NCBI GenBank assembly: GCA_937915865.1
Contig: CALGIG010000111.1
Span: 31,907 to 95,906 of the forward strand
DNA length: 64,000 nt
Origin: an uncultured Prolixibacteraceae bacterium
GTDB lineage: Bacteria > Bacteroidota > Bacteroidia > Bacteroidales > Prolixibacteraceae
Direction: 5' to 3'
In this document: in pieces, positions 9,100-17,789 of the stretch
Numbering within the stretch: position 1 is the first letter of the stretch
How the letters are laid out: each line of letters opens with the position of its first letter
Made by a program: the position numbers and the translations under genes
The notes under the pieces: model-generated
Databases searched by the model: none
What the model saw: the letters and a program-made list of their open reading frames with translations, nothing else
Told to the model about the DNA's origin: nothing

Positions 9100-9690
9100 A
9101 TGAATATCAACACGAACATATTTAAAATTGAATCAAACCATGTAACTCCGCAGCAAGGTAATATTCTTATTGCTGAACCTTTTTTGCCTGGGAGTTATTT
9201 TAACCGTTCGATTATTATTTTGGTTTCGTGTAATACTGATGGCGCTGTCGGGTTTATTTTAAATAAAAAGGTCGATTTCCCGATTGATGATTTATTAACA
9301 GATTTTCCTGAATTTGATTCGGATATTCACATTGGCGGACCTGTGGGGACCGACTCTATTTATTTTATCCATACTCTTGGGAAATCAATTCCAGGTAGCC
9401 TTCATGTGAAAGAAAACTTATATTGGGGAGGCGATTTTGAAGCTTTGAAAACTCAAATCAAATTAGGGATTGTTGATCGGTCGCAAGTAAGGTTTTTTTT
9501 AGGATATTCAGGGTGGTCTGCCGGTCAGTTGGAAGAGGAGATCAATGAGAATTCGTGGCTGGTTGCTGATTCTCTGATAGCTGACCTAATGAATAATGAA
9601 GAAGAAAATATGTGGGTGCAGGCTGTCAGGTCGATGGGAGGAAAGTACTCTATGTGGGAGAATTTTCCTGAGAATCCTTCACTTAATTAA
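9100..9690 (+). CDS. YqgE/AlgH family protein
   Basis: A 196-residue soluble protein of the UPF0301 (YqgE/AlgH) family. Characteristic blocks are GNILIAEPFLPGSYFNRSIIIL (about 20-41), GAVGFILNKK (about 48-57), the glycine-rich IHIGGPVG-type segment, and FFLGYSGWSAGQLEEEINENSW (about 133-154). The fold is known structurally but the biochemical role is not settled; AlgH was first linked to alginate regulation in Pseudomonas. Length and motifs are complete. Its last eight bases overlap the end of the converging aminotransferase-like gene. Confidence 0.92.
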   Translation: MNINTNIFKIESNHVTPQQGNILIAEPFLPGSYFNRSIIILVSCNTDGAVGFILNKKVDFPIDDLLTDFPEFDSDIHIGGPVGTDSIYFIHTLGKSIPGSLHVKENLYWGGDFEALKTQIKLGIVDRSQVRFFLGYSGWSAGQLEEEINENSWLVADSLIADLMNNEEENMWVQAVRSMGGKYSMWENFPENPSLN

Positions 9691-10510
9691 TTGTAAACTG
9701 CTTAAATAGTTCACTTATCTTTCGTGTGATGTTGTTAAAATACCTTTTTCCACCAATTCCGATTATCCAACGAATTCCCTGAATAGCGTTTACAGTAAAA
9801 ATTTCATCGGCTTTATTTAGTCGATCAATGGTTATTGCTTCATCTTCAGAATAAAATAAGTTAAGTTTGTTACAAATGTCTATGATTAGCGGTTTTGTAA
9901 TGTCTTCATAAGCTCCACTATTGCCCGATACTCCCCAAACGGTTGTTCCGCTAATTAAATAAATATTCGAATAGGGAGTTTCGAGAACGAAATCAGAAGT
10001 GCTTATTATTAAAAAATCGTCTATTGTTGTTCCCCTCCGGAAACTTTCAGCTATTTCCCAATATGGAGTCGATCCCAGAGCTATTGTTGACAATGATGAA
10101 ACAGGTTTTTGAATTTTATCGAAAATTTCCGCAAAAAGTCCTTTTTCATTTAGTTCAAAATCAGCAGTTTCTGTAGTTTCTGAATGTATAGTGTAGCTAA
10201 TTTTTTTTTCTGAGAATTTGAACGACAAAGAAACTTTAGCACCCAAAAAATGCTTATTTTTTGTTAACGTTCGTTCCATTTGACGTTTTAAATAAGCCCC
10301 GTCATTTTCGGTTAGTTCTGGGAATTGTTGGTTGAAAAGTAAAAATTTAAGTTTAATGATTTTGAGTGTCTCTTTAAAAAAAGGGAAGCTGGTACGAACA
10401 GCTCTGAAATGTTCTGTAAATCCAGGTGATTGTGTTTCCTGAAATGAAATGTTGAATTCGTCAAACATTAAGAATATACCGTTTGTCAAAATAAATTTTC
10501 CTTTCTCCAT
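9683..10510 (-). CDS. Class IV aminotransferase-like protein lacking an obvious PLP lysine
   Basis: A 275-residue protein of the fold-type IV PLP family (PabC/BCAT/D-amino-acid transaminase). The cofactor phosphate and substrate regions are recognisable: the ETPYSNIYLI segment (about residues 178-187, matching the family E-x-x-x-SN-x-F) and the DEIFTVNAIQGIRWI block near the C-terminus. The region that should carry the Schiff-base lysine, about 30-40 residues before the SN motif (STIALGSTPYWEIAESFRRG), has no lysine. The protein may therefore be a catalytically altered relative; a shifted lysine (QKPVSS, earlier) is an alternative. It is downstream of the rhomboid gene on the same strand. Confidence 0.75.
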   Translation of the reverse strand: MEKGKFILTNGIFLMFDEFNISFQETQSPGFTEHFRAVRTSFPFFKETLKIIKLKFLLFNQQFPELTENDGAYLKRQMERTLTKNKHFLGAKVSLSFKFSEKKISYTIHSETTETADFELNEKGLFAEIFDKIQKPVSSLSTIALGSTPYWEIAESFRRGTTIDDFLIISTSDFVLETPYSNIYLISGTTVWGVSGNSGAYEDITKPLIIDICNKLNLFYSEDEAITIDRLNKADEIFTVNAIQGIRWIIGIGGKRYFNNITRKISELFKQFTIN

Positions 10511-10535
10511 TATATTCAGGATGATAAATTCAGGA

Positions 10536-11144
10536 TTAAATTAAACGGAAAAGCTTGTCAAGAAAAGTTTCGAACAAGGGTGGATTTACAAGAATTGGAA
10601 AAATAAAACCAAATAATGCACCCAGAAAATGCGCATCATGAGCCACATTGTCTTTTTGTTTAGTGCTCATTTGGTATGAATAAATGAGGTAGAGCGCTGC
10701 AAAAATAATTCCTGGTATTGGAAGAATCATAAAAAACAGGATTTTATTCCAGGGATCAAAAAAGATTGCTGCAAACACAATTGCAGCAACTGCGCCTGAA
10801 GCTCCTACTGCGTTGTAATAAAAATCATTCCGGTGTTTAATAAGTGCATATAAATTCGAAACCAGGATACCTCCAAAATACAAAAGGAAATAATAGAGTA
10901 TATGGTTGTTCCCAAAATATTCTTTGAAGTAAGATTCGATAGCTTCTCCGAAAGAATAGAGAACAATCATATTTACTAATAAATGTTCCCAGCTGGCATG
11001 GATAAAGGCATGGGTTATTAGCCGGTGATATTCATTTTTATGAACTATTTTACTGGCATTAAACTGAAGCTGGTCCATGAGTTTAGGTGAATTAAATGCT
11101 GCGTAAGATACAGCTACAGAGATGATAATGAGAATAATTGTCAT
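10536..11144 (-). CDS. Rhomboid family intramembrane serine protease
   Basis: A 202-residue six-helix membrane protein close to the minimal rhomboid core. The nucleophile is Ser116 in GASGAVAA and the catalytic histidine is His172 in HDAHFLGALFGF. The N-terminal loop carries the family HAFIHASWEHLLVNM motif (around residues 45-59), which includes the conserved oxyanion/gate residues. Rhomboids cleave membrane-spanning substrates within the bilayer. There is no extra soluble domain. It lies between holA (15 bases upstream) and the aminotransferase-like gene, probably as one transcription unit. Confidence 0.93.
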   Translation of the reverse strand: MTIILIIISVAVSYAAFNSPKLMDQLQFNASKIVHKNEYHRLITHAFIHASWEHLLVNMIVLYSFGEAIESYFKEYFGNNHILYYFLLYFGGILVSNLYALIKHRNDFYYNAVGASGAVAAIVFAAIFFDPWNKILFFMILPIPGIIFAALYLIYSYQMSTKQKDNVAHDAHFLGALFGFIFPILVNPPLFETFLDKLFRLI

Positions 11145-11159
11145 GAAGCGGAATTTAAG

Positions 11160-12158
11160 TTAATGTAAGATTCGGTAAACCATTTCGCGCTGTAAATCAG
11201 CGGGTGATGCTGCATTATTGCCAAAGCCTTTTGAACGCATATCGTATTCGCGTAATATACTTATAACCTCAACCAGTTTTTTGATGTTATAGTTTTTTGC
11301 CGCAGCCAAATATGTTTTAACAAAAAATGGATGAACTTGTAATACTGAGGCTACATTGTTTTGCGATTTATCTTCTAAAAAGTGGTAGGTCAGTATTTTA
11401 GTGAAATACGAAAAAAGTGATGAGATAACAACAGGAACTGGGTTGGATGCGGGATTTGCTCCGAAGTAATTGATGATGCGGTTGGTTTTTAAAAGGTCGC
11501 GTTCTCCTAAAGCATTTTGTAGTTCATAAACATTGAATTCTTTGCTTATTCCAATGTTTTTTTCGACATGATCGGGAGTGATTTGAGTCCCTTGGGGAAG
11601 CGAAATAATTAGCTTATCCAGTTCATTGGCAACTTTACTTAAATCAGCCCCCAGATATTCCGAAATCATGGCAGCAGCCTGAGGCGTAATAGTATGGTGT
11701 TGTACCTTTAAGTAGGAAGAAATCCAGGTAGGAAGCTGATTTTCGTAAATTTTCTTTGACTCAAACAATACTCCTTTTTGTTCAATAAGTTTCGCAAATG
11801 TTTTTCGTTTGTCGAGCGTTTTATATTTATAGTTGATAACCAGTATCGTGGAGTTTAGCGGATTTTTTGCATAAGGCTCCAGTTCCTCAATTTTTTTGAT
11901 ATTTTGTGCCTCACGAACAATAATTACCTGATAGTTCGACATCATTGGAAAACGTCGCGCATTGCCCATAATTGCGTCTGGTTCAATATCTTTTCCATAA
12001 AGAACAGTTTGATTAAAACCTTTCTCCGCTTCGGTTAAAACATTATCGGTAATGTAATCACTTATTTTGTCAATAAAATAGGTTTCTTCTCCCATCAGAA
12101 AATAGATGGGATGGTATATTTTTTTCTGAAGGTTACCAATTATTTCTTCGTAAGTCAT
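11160..12158 (-). CDS. holA: DNA polymerase III subunit delta
   Basis: This 332-residue protein is the clamp-loader delta subunit that opens the sliding clamp. Family features are the N-terminal YFLMGEETYFIDKISDYI (about 18-35), the loop GKDIEPDAIMGNARRFPMMSNYQVIIVREAQ, and the C-terminal collar region with TKILTYHFLEDKSQNN and LREYDMRSKGFG. Length is typical for HolA. It sits 12 bases downstream of AMP nucleosidase and upstream of rhomboid. The HsdR_N-like gene that diverges from the AMP nucleosidase gene is a familiar neighbour of holA in Bacteroidota, as I recall. Confidence 0.93.
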   Translation of the reverse strand: MTYEEIIGNLQKKIYHPIYFLMGEETYFIDKISDYITDNVLTEAEKGFNQTVLYGKDIEPDAIMGNARRFPMMSNYQVIIVREAQNIKKIEELEPYAKNPLNSTILVINYKYKTLDKRKTFAKLIEQKGVLFESKKIYENQLPTWISSYLKVQHHTITPQAAAMISEYLGADLSKVANELDKLIISLPQGTQITPDHVEKNIGISKEFNVYELQNALGERDLLKTNRIINYFGANPASNPVPVVISSLFSYFTKILTYHFLEDKSQNNVASVLQVHPFFVKTYLAAAKNYNIKKLVEVISILREYDMRSKGFGNNAASPADLQREMVYRILH

Positions 12159-12170
12159 TCTGACTAATAG

Positions 12171-12941
12171 TTAGAATTTCAGGTGTTTTACTGATTCTCC
12201 GTTATTTCGTATTTCGAGTAAGGCCTCAATACCCGTTTCAAGATGTTCGTGAACAAAATTGTTTGTTACAATCTTGTCGCTGGCTTCAGTTTTTACTCCT
12301 GTGGAAATCATTGGCTGGTCGGATACCAGCAATAATGCTCCTGAGGGTATTTGATTGTAGAAACCAACAGTAAAAATTGTTGCAGTTTCCATATCGATTG
12401 CCATTGCACGCGATTTCTCAAGATATTTTTTAAAGCGCTCGTCATATTCCCAAACACGTTTGTTGGTTGTGTAAACAGTGCCGGTCCAGTAGTCGCGGTT
12501 CCGGTTACGTATAATGTGTGAAACAGCCCGTTGCAGGTTAAAAGCTGGAAGTGCAGGTATTTCTGGCGGTAGATAATCGTTGCTTGTTCCATCGCTACGA
12601 ATGGCTGCTATTGGTAGAATAAAATCTCCAAGTTGATTTTTTGGTTTTAGCCCTCCGCATTTACCAAGGAAAAGCACTGCTTTCGGATGGATTGCACTTA
12701 ATAAATCCATAATAGTTGCGGCATTAGGGCTTCCCATTCCGAAATTTATAATTGTAATTCCTTCGGCACTCGCATTTGGCATATTCTTATCTTCGCCCAA
12801 AATTGGAACGTCGAATTTTTTGGCAAACATATCGACGTATAGATTGAAGTTTGTCAGCAAAATAAGGTCAGTAAATTGATCGAGTGGCCGGCCTGTATAC
12901 CGGGGCAACCAGTTTTCAACGATTTCTTCCTTTGTTTTCAT
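12171..12941 (-). CDS. amn: AMP nucleosidase (short Bacteroidota form)
   Basis: A 256-residue nucleoside-phosphorylase-fold enzyme that hydrolyses AMP to adenine and ribose 5-phosphate. Key blocks are INFGMGSPNAATIMDLL (about 64-80), VLFLGKCGGLKP (about 89-100) and the base/ribose-binding AIDMETATIFTVGF (about 180-193) with the ME pair. It lacks the long N-terminal regulatory domain of the E. coli enzyme, as is usual in this phylum. It is the first gene of the amn-holA-rhomboid-aminotransferase run and starts with ATG at 12941. Confidence 0.9.
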   Translation of the reverse strand: MKTKEEIVENWLPRYTGRPLDQFTDLILLTNFNLYVDMFAKKFDVPILGEDKNMPNASAEGITIINFGMGSPNAATIMDLLSAIHPKAVLFLGKCGGLKPKNQLGDFILPIAAIRSDGTSNDYLPPEIPALPAFNLQRAVSHIIRNRNRDYWTGTVYTTNKRVWEYDERFKKYLEKSRAMAIDMETATIFTVGFYNQIPSGALLLVSDQPMISTGVKTEASDKIVTNNFVHEHLETGIEALLEIRNNGESVKHLKF

Positions 12942-13073
12942 AAATTAATTGCCTAAAGTTCAAAGGTTGAAGTGACTAGTGTTGGATACAGGTGAACTTT
13001 AAGTATTCCGAACTTTATGCACTCCAATCTTTTATACTATTTTTACAAAAATACAAACTTTGTTGGCATCGTC

Positions 13074-13529
13074 ATGCAAAAATTAAACTTGCCCGAATTT
13101 TCTTTCAGAATAAAAACTGAAAACGATAAAATGTTTATTTTCGATGCGATTCGGAAAAAATTTGTTCGCTTAACTCCTGAGGAATGGGTTCGACAAAATT
13201 TTGTACAATTTCTTATTTCTGTAAAAAATTTTTCATTTTCTCTTATCGCAATTGAAACCAGCGTTGAAATAAACAATAATCAGCAACGAGCTGACTTGGT
13301 TATATATAACCGTTTGGGTGTTCCAATACTTATTGCCGAATTCAAATCTCCTGATGTTAAAATAAGTCAGCAAACCTTCGATCAGATTGTTCGGTACAAT
13401 ATGCGACTAAAAGTTCCATTTCTCGTGGTTAGCAATGGGCTTGATCATTATTGCTGCAAGATAAATTATTCGGAGAATTCGTATGCTTTTATTTCGGAAA
13501 TTCCTGATTTCAAAGATATTATATTGTAA
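13074..13529 (+). CDS. Solitary type I restriction HsdR N-terminal domain protein
   Basis: A 151-residue protein that consists of little more than the HSDR_N nuclease module. The PD-(D/E)xK-type catalytic core is visible: the acidic residue of QRADLVIYN, followed by the beta-strand LIAEFKSP with the E-x-K pair, then QIVRYNMRL. No helicase domain, HsdM or HsdS is nearby, so it is not a working type I restriction system. The frame extends back to 13017, but ATG 13074 (MQKLNLPEF) matches the conserved family start. It diverges from AMP nucleosidase. Its biological role is not known; a repair or housekeeping nuclease is an inference. Confidence 0.85.
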   Translation: MQKLNLPEFSFRIKTENDKMFIFDAIRKKFVRLTPEEWVRQNFVQFLISVKNFSFSLIAIETSVEINNNQQRADLVIYNRLGVPILIAEFKSPDVKISQQTFDQIVRYNMRLKVPFLVVSNGLDHYCCKINYSENSYAFISEIPDFKDIIL

Positions 13530-13587
13530 CGGCCACAGTAGTTTGAAGCAAAATATCAATTACTCATGGTCATTTTTCATATCATTT

Positions 13588-15231
13588 CTATTGTTGTTTT
13601 TTCATTATAATTTCCATTCGTGCTAAAGCTAAATCGAAATTGTCGGTAATGTTTGAAGGCCCAATTAAAACGTGTACCCCGCCCTTTTCAAGCTCTTCTC
13701 TAACTTCGGGTTGAACGCCCGACAAAATGATTTGGATTCTTCTCGATTTTAAGTCCTTAATTGTTGCCTTCAGGTTACGCAAACCAGTTCCGTCGATAAA
13801 TGGGACATGGCGCATTCGGATAATAACTACTTTTGATGTTTGGCTAATATCTTTCAGGGTTTCTTCGTATCGACGCGCTGCTGCAAAGAAGAAAGGACCG
13901 CTGATCTCGAAAATTTCAACTCCTTTCGGAATATCGGCATAGTTTTCAAGAGTATCTGATTCACTTTCAAGAGAGATGACTTTGCTTAAATTTGACATGC
14001 GTTGCATAAATAACAATGCAGAAAGCACAACTCCCACTTCAATGGCGACAGTCAGGTCGATGAAGACAGTGAGGATGAATGTACTTAATAGAATAAAGAT
14101 ATCGTATTTATGGCCTTTCAATATTGAAAAGAAGGTTTTCATTTCGCTCATATTGTATGAAACAACAATCAAAATCCCGGCAAGGCAAGGCATAGGTATA
14201 AGTAGTGCCCATTTGCCAAATACCAGCATGATTAATAAAAGAGTAACCGCATGAATTATTCCGGCAATAGGAGTGCGGCCATTATTTTTTATGTTGGTTG
14301 CCGTACGTGCAATGGCTCCTGTTGCTGGTATTCCGCCAAAGAAAGGAGTAACAATATTGGCGACTCCTTGTGCGATAAGTTCGGTATTCGACCGATGGTT
14401 GCTACTGATCATACCATCGGCGACTATGGCCGATAGCAACGATTCGATAGCTCCAAGCAAGGCAATGGTTAGTGCAGGTTGCATATATTGCCCCAGCTGG
14501 TTGATCTGAATATGTGGAAATGTAAGTGAAAAACTACGTGGTATCGACCCAAAAACACTTTCGATAGTATTTACATGTACACCGAAAACAGCCACAATCG
14601 TTGTCATTACTATTATAGCTATAAACGATCCGGGAACTTTGGGTATAATTCGTCCTGAAAATACAGTGATAATTATTGTTCCAAGTGTAATTATAAGGGC
14701 CGAAGGATTGAAATCTTGTAATTGTTGAAAGTATACTTCCCATTTTCCAATAAATTCAGCCGGGAGTTTATCGATAGGTAACCCAAGTGCATCTTTTACT
14801 TGGGTCGAAAATATAACAAGTGCAATTCCACTGGTGAATCCGACAATTAACGGGTGAGGAAAGAATTTCAGTATCGATCCCAAACGAAGGAATCCAAATG
14901 TAATGAGCATAATCCCTGCCATTATGGTCGAAATAATCAGCCCATCGAAACCATATTTTTGAATGATTCCGTAAACGATAACTATAAATGCACCGGTTGG
15001 ACCTCCAATCTGGACACGACTACCACCCAGAAGCGAAATGATAAAACCCGCAACTACTGCTGTAATAATACCTTTTTCAGGAGAAACCCCAGAGGCAACG
15101 GCAAATGCAATGGCCAACGGCAAGGCTACAATTCCAACAATTATTCCGGCAAAAATGTCGTTTGTCAAATTTTTATTCAGCAAACCTTTTTTATAAAGAC
15201 TCCATGTTTTTGGAAGAAAAATTGGTTCCAT
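13588..15231 (-). CDS. SulP family anion transporter with STAS domain
   Basis: A 547-residue SLC26/SulP transporter. The transmembrane part (about residues 15-420, 12-14 helices) starts with the family motif DIFAGIIVGIVALPLAIAFAVASG and contains GGIPATGAIARTATN. The C-terminal STAS domain (about 440-545) carries the VPFIDGTGLRNLK loop that corresponds to the anti-sigma-antagonist phosphorylation site region. Likely substrates are sulfate, bicarbonate or other small anions; the sequence alone does not decide. It is monocistronic, convergent with the HsdR_N gene. Confidence 0.93.
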   Translation of the reverse strand: MEPIFLPKTWSLYKKGLLNKNLTNDIFAGIIVGIVALPLAIAFAVASGVSPEKGIITAVVAGFIISLLGGSRVQIGGPTGAFIVIVYGIIQKYGFDGLIISTIMAGIMLITFGFLRLGSILKFFPHPLIVGFTSGIALVIFSTQVKDALGLPIDKLPAEFIGKWEVYFQQLQDFNPSALIITLGTIIITVFSGRIIPKVPGSFIAIIVMTTIVAVFGVHVNTIESVFGSIPRSFSLTFPHIQINQLGQYMQPALTIALLGAIESLLSAIVADGMISSNHRSNTELIAQGVANIVTPFFGGIPATGAIARTATNIKNNGRTPIAGIIHAVTLLLIMLVFGKWALLIPMPCLAGILIVVSYNMSEMKTFFSILKGHKYDIFILLSTFILTVFIDLTVAIEVGVVLSALLFMQRMSNLSKVISLESESDTLENYADIPKGVEIFEISGPFFFAAARRYEETLKDISQTSKVVIIRMRHVPFIDGTGLRNLKATIKDLKSRRIQIILSGVQPEVREELEKGGVHVLIGPSNITDNFDLALARMEIIMKKQQ

Positions 15232-15254
15232 TACGTTTTAAAATTTTGAAGGTG

Positions 15255-15262
15255 CAAAAGTA
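15255..15262 (-). promoter_or_regulatory. Bacteroidota -7 box for the SulP gene
   Basis: Reads TACTTTTG on the minus strand, 23 bases before the ATG at 15231. No clear -33 element. Confidence 0.35.
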
Positions 15263-15312
15263 TACGCTAATTCGGTCGATGCTTGTTCCTTGATCAATTA
15301 TTTACTGTTTCT

Positions 15313-15840
15313 TTACAATATCTTCTGAAACATCAACTCATTTTTCCAGCCATTTAATGTTCTGCGCCATTCTTTTTTCACTCCAACAAGCTCAAATCCT
15401 ACCTTTTTAAATAAGTGGATACTGGTAATGTTGTCCTCGGTAATGTTGGCATAAAGTTGGTGCATACGAAGATAGTCGGAAGCATAGTTGCAAAGTAGTT
15501 CAAGCGCATTGGTTGCATATCCAAGTTTTCGGTCATTTTTGCTGTGGATCAAAATTCCGATACCTGCCCTGAAATGAAATGGATCAAAATCGAATAAATC
15601 AATTGCTCCCACAGGAATACCTTCGAGGGTTTCAATAATCATCCGAATTTGTTTGCTTTCGTAAATATCACGTTGAGAATCTTTGATATATTTAGCAAGG
15701 ATGTATTTAGAGAATGGTTCGAATGTGTTACTGATTTCCCAAATTTCAGTATCGTTTTCCCATTCAAATAAAATGTCAATGTCTTCGGGTTCGAGTGCGC
15801 GAAGACGGATTTTGCCGTATTCAAGTTTTATTGAATTCAT
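15313..15840 (-). CDS. GNAT family N-acetyltransferase
   Basis: A 175-residue acetyltransferase of the RimJ/RimL-like GNAT subgroup. The start KIRLRALEPEDIDILFEWEND is typical. The acetyl-CoA pyrophosphate-binding region is degenerate but present (GILIHSKNDRKLGYATNALELL, about 92-113), and the end shows FKKVGFELVGVKKEW. The acceptor is unknown: ribosomal protein N-termini, amino sugars or antibiotics are all possible for this subgroup. Its ATG overlaps the stop of the preceding glycosyltransferase gene by four bases, so the two are translationally coupled. Confidence 0.88.
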   Translation of the reverse strand: MNSIKLEYGKIRLRALEPEDIDILFEWENDTEIWEISNTFEPFSKYILAKYIKDSQRDIYESKQIRMIIETLEGIPVGAIDLFDFDPFHFRAGIGILIHSKNDRKLGYATNALELLCNYASDYLRMHQLYANITEDNITSIHLFKKVGFELVGVKKEWRRTLNGWKNELMFQKIL

Positions 15841-17789
15841 GATTGTCCTATTTTTCTCCAGGCTTTTAATGTTATTTCAAAATCGGTAAAAATTCGATAA
15901 TCTTTTGCGTACAGCATATTTAATTCATCTTTTTTCTTTTGCGTAATTGTTTCAGAAAGAGCTGAAACCGGAGATAGAATTCCTGGCTTAATTATAGGAA
16001 GATGGTTATTCGATCCGCTGCAATAACCTACCATACTTTTTTGCCCTGAAAAAACCGACAGTAAATTCTTGTAAAACAAAGATAATGAGAATATTTTCCA
16101 GATAATAAAAGGAGATAACAATAATAGGATAATTGATGCAATTAAATCGAAAATACGTTTATTGTGCCTATTTTTTTCTTTTAGAATGGAATTTATGTGA
16201 ACAATATACATGTCGCCGGCAGTTGATATTGAATTGCTCCCAATTATTGAAAGGCTTTCGGGTGGAGCAATTTTATAGTCAATATCCATATCGTTTAACT
16301 CCAGCATAATACGAATAATCTCCTGAGATGGAATGTCCTCTGATGAAAAAATGAGTTCGTCAATCTTATTTATCCTGATAATTTCCTGTAGCTGATTTAT
16401 ATTTCCAAGGTAAAAATGCTGATGGATCGATTCGTTTGGAGAAACATATCCGGTAATATCAAACTTCAGTTCTGATTGGGCAATTAAACTTGCAACCCTT
16501 GCCGATTCTTTTTGCGCAGCAACAATTGCAATACGTTTTTTGTGGTCAAGCTCAAATCCTGATAATTTAAACTTATTTAAAGCATAACGGTATAACGGCA
16601 ATGAAATGAAAGCCCAGGATGAACCAAGCAACAATAGGGCCCTGGAGTATCGTAAGGTCTCATCAATCAATGAATAAAACACCAGAATTGATATTGTTCC
16701 CCAGGTTAGTCCTTTAAATATTCTTTTGAACTGGATGTTTTTACGATAACCACCATTAATCCATATACAAAAAAGCCAGATAAGAATGTAAATCGGAACA
16801 GCAACATGCAAATATTCAGGTGGATAATATCCACGTTCAAATTTATAATTTTCCCAAGCTGGCAGTATTGTGGCAAATCCAGAGTAAATTATAAGGGCAT
16901 CGATTATGGGAAGCATAATCGCATTAAAAAATCTGACTACAATAGATATAAACGCCCTAAAATAAATAGCTATATTGATTAGAAGAGCGAAACGGCGTGC
17001 ATTTCCTTTTGAGAAATGTTTCCCGGCGAAAATAATCATCGCATTGTAAAAAACCTTAACGTAGTTGATGCTGCTTTTTTTAGTGCTTTCCCCTTTGTAA
17101 TGAATGATGGTAGTATTGGGGAAGTAATAGTTTTTGTATCCGCCAAGTGTAATTCTGTACGATAAATCAATGTCTTCTCCATACATGAAGTAATCTTCAT
17201 CGAGTAAACCAACCTTGTTGAGTGTTTCACGTCGTAAAAGCATAAAAGCTCCGGCTAAAACTTCAATTTCATGTATTTGATCATTATCAAGATATCCAAG
17301 GTGATACTTTCCAAATCGTTTTGATCGGGGGAACAAGCTTGAGAATCCGAACATTTTCCAGAATGCAACTTCGGGCGTAGGCAACCCTCGTTTCGATTCA
17401 GGCAAAAACTTTCCTTTACCATCAATCATTTTAACGCCAAGAGCGCCGGCATCGGGGGTTTTATCCATGAATCCAACAATTTTAAGGAAGCTGTCTTCTT
17501 CAACAACTGTATCGGGATTTAGCAATAGTATATATTCACCTTTGGCGATTTGGATCGCCTGGTTGTTTGCTTTCGAAAAGCCTATATTTTCTTTATTGGC
17601 AATCAGGATTACTTCAGGAAATTTTTCCTCGACCATTGAACACGAACCGTCAACAGAATTGTTGTCAACAACAATAATTTCTGAACTAAGCTTTTCTGCT
17701 GCTTTTAATGTTGAGTGGAGGCATTGTTCCAGAAAGTATTTAACATTATAGTTGACTATTACAACTGTTAACTTCATTTTCTTGTACAT
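15837..17789 (-). CDS. GT2 glycosyltransferase fused to membrane and degenerate sugar-transferase-like domain
   Basis: A 650-residue fusion. Residues 1-255 are a GT-A family 2 glycosyltransferase (VVIVNYNVKYFLEQCL, LLLNPDTVVEEDS, EDYFMYGEDIDLSYR) resembling rhamnosyltransferases. Five or so membrane helices follow (about 275-405), then a Rossmann-like segment (KRIAIVAAQKESARVASLI, about 420-540). The C-terminal stretch NKRIFDLIASIILLLLSPFIIW with a tail ending DFEITLKAWRKIG resembles WcaJ/PglC-type polyprenyl-phosphate sugar transferases, but much of the catalytic middle is missing. Start is either ATG 17789, which abuts the recR stop, or ATG 17777, which gives the usual MKLTVVIVNYN. Probably acts on surface glycan at the inner membrane. 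Confidence 0.85.
   Translation of the reverse strand: MYKKMKLTVVIVNYNVKYFLEQCLHSTLKAAEKLSSEIIVVDNNSVDGSCSMVEEKFPEVILIANKENIGFSKANNQAIQIAKGEYILLLNPDTVVEEDSFLKIVGFMDKTPDAGALGVKMIDGKGKFLPESKRGLPTPEVAFWKMFGFSSLFPRSKRFGKYHLGYLDNDQIHEIEVLAGAFMLLRRETLNKVGLLDEDYFMYGEDIDLSYRITLGGYKNYYFPNTTIIHYKGESTKKSSINYVKVFYNAMIIFAGKHFSKGNARRFALLINIAIYFRAFISIVVRFFNAIMLPIIDALIIYSGFATILPAWENYKFERGYYPPEYLHVAVPIYILIWLFCIWINGGYRKNIQFKRIFKGLTWGTISILVFYSLIDETLRYSRALLLLGSSWAFISLPLYRYALNKFKLSGFELDHKKRIAIVAAQKESARVASLIAQSELKFDITGYVSPNESIHQHFYLGNINQLQEIIRINKIDELIFSSEDIPSQEIIRIMLELNDMDIDYKIAPPESLSIIGSNSISTAGDMYIVHINSILKEKNRHNKRIFDLIASIILLLLSPFIIWKIFSLSLFYKNLLSVFSGQKSMVGYCSGSNNHLPIIKPGILSPVSALSETITQKKKDELNMLYAKDYRIFTDFEITLKAWRKIGQS

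Noticed and set aside
9418..10044. Consideration of a fused YqgE-aminotransferase unit
   Set aside because: The genes converge; the eight-base overlap at 9683-9690 is only of their 3' ends.
13074..13529. Type I restriction-modification system
   Set aside because: Only the HsdR N-terminal module is present; no helicase, HsdM or HsdS.
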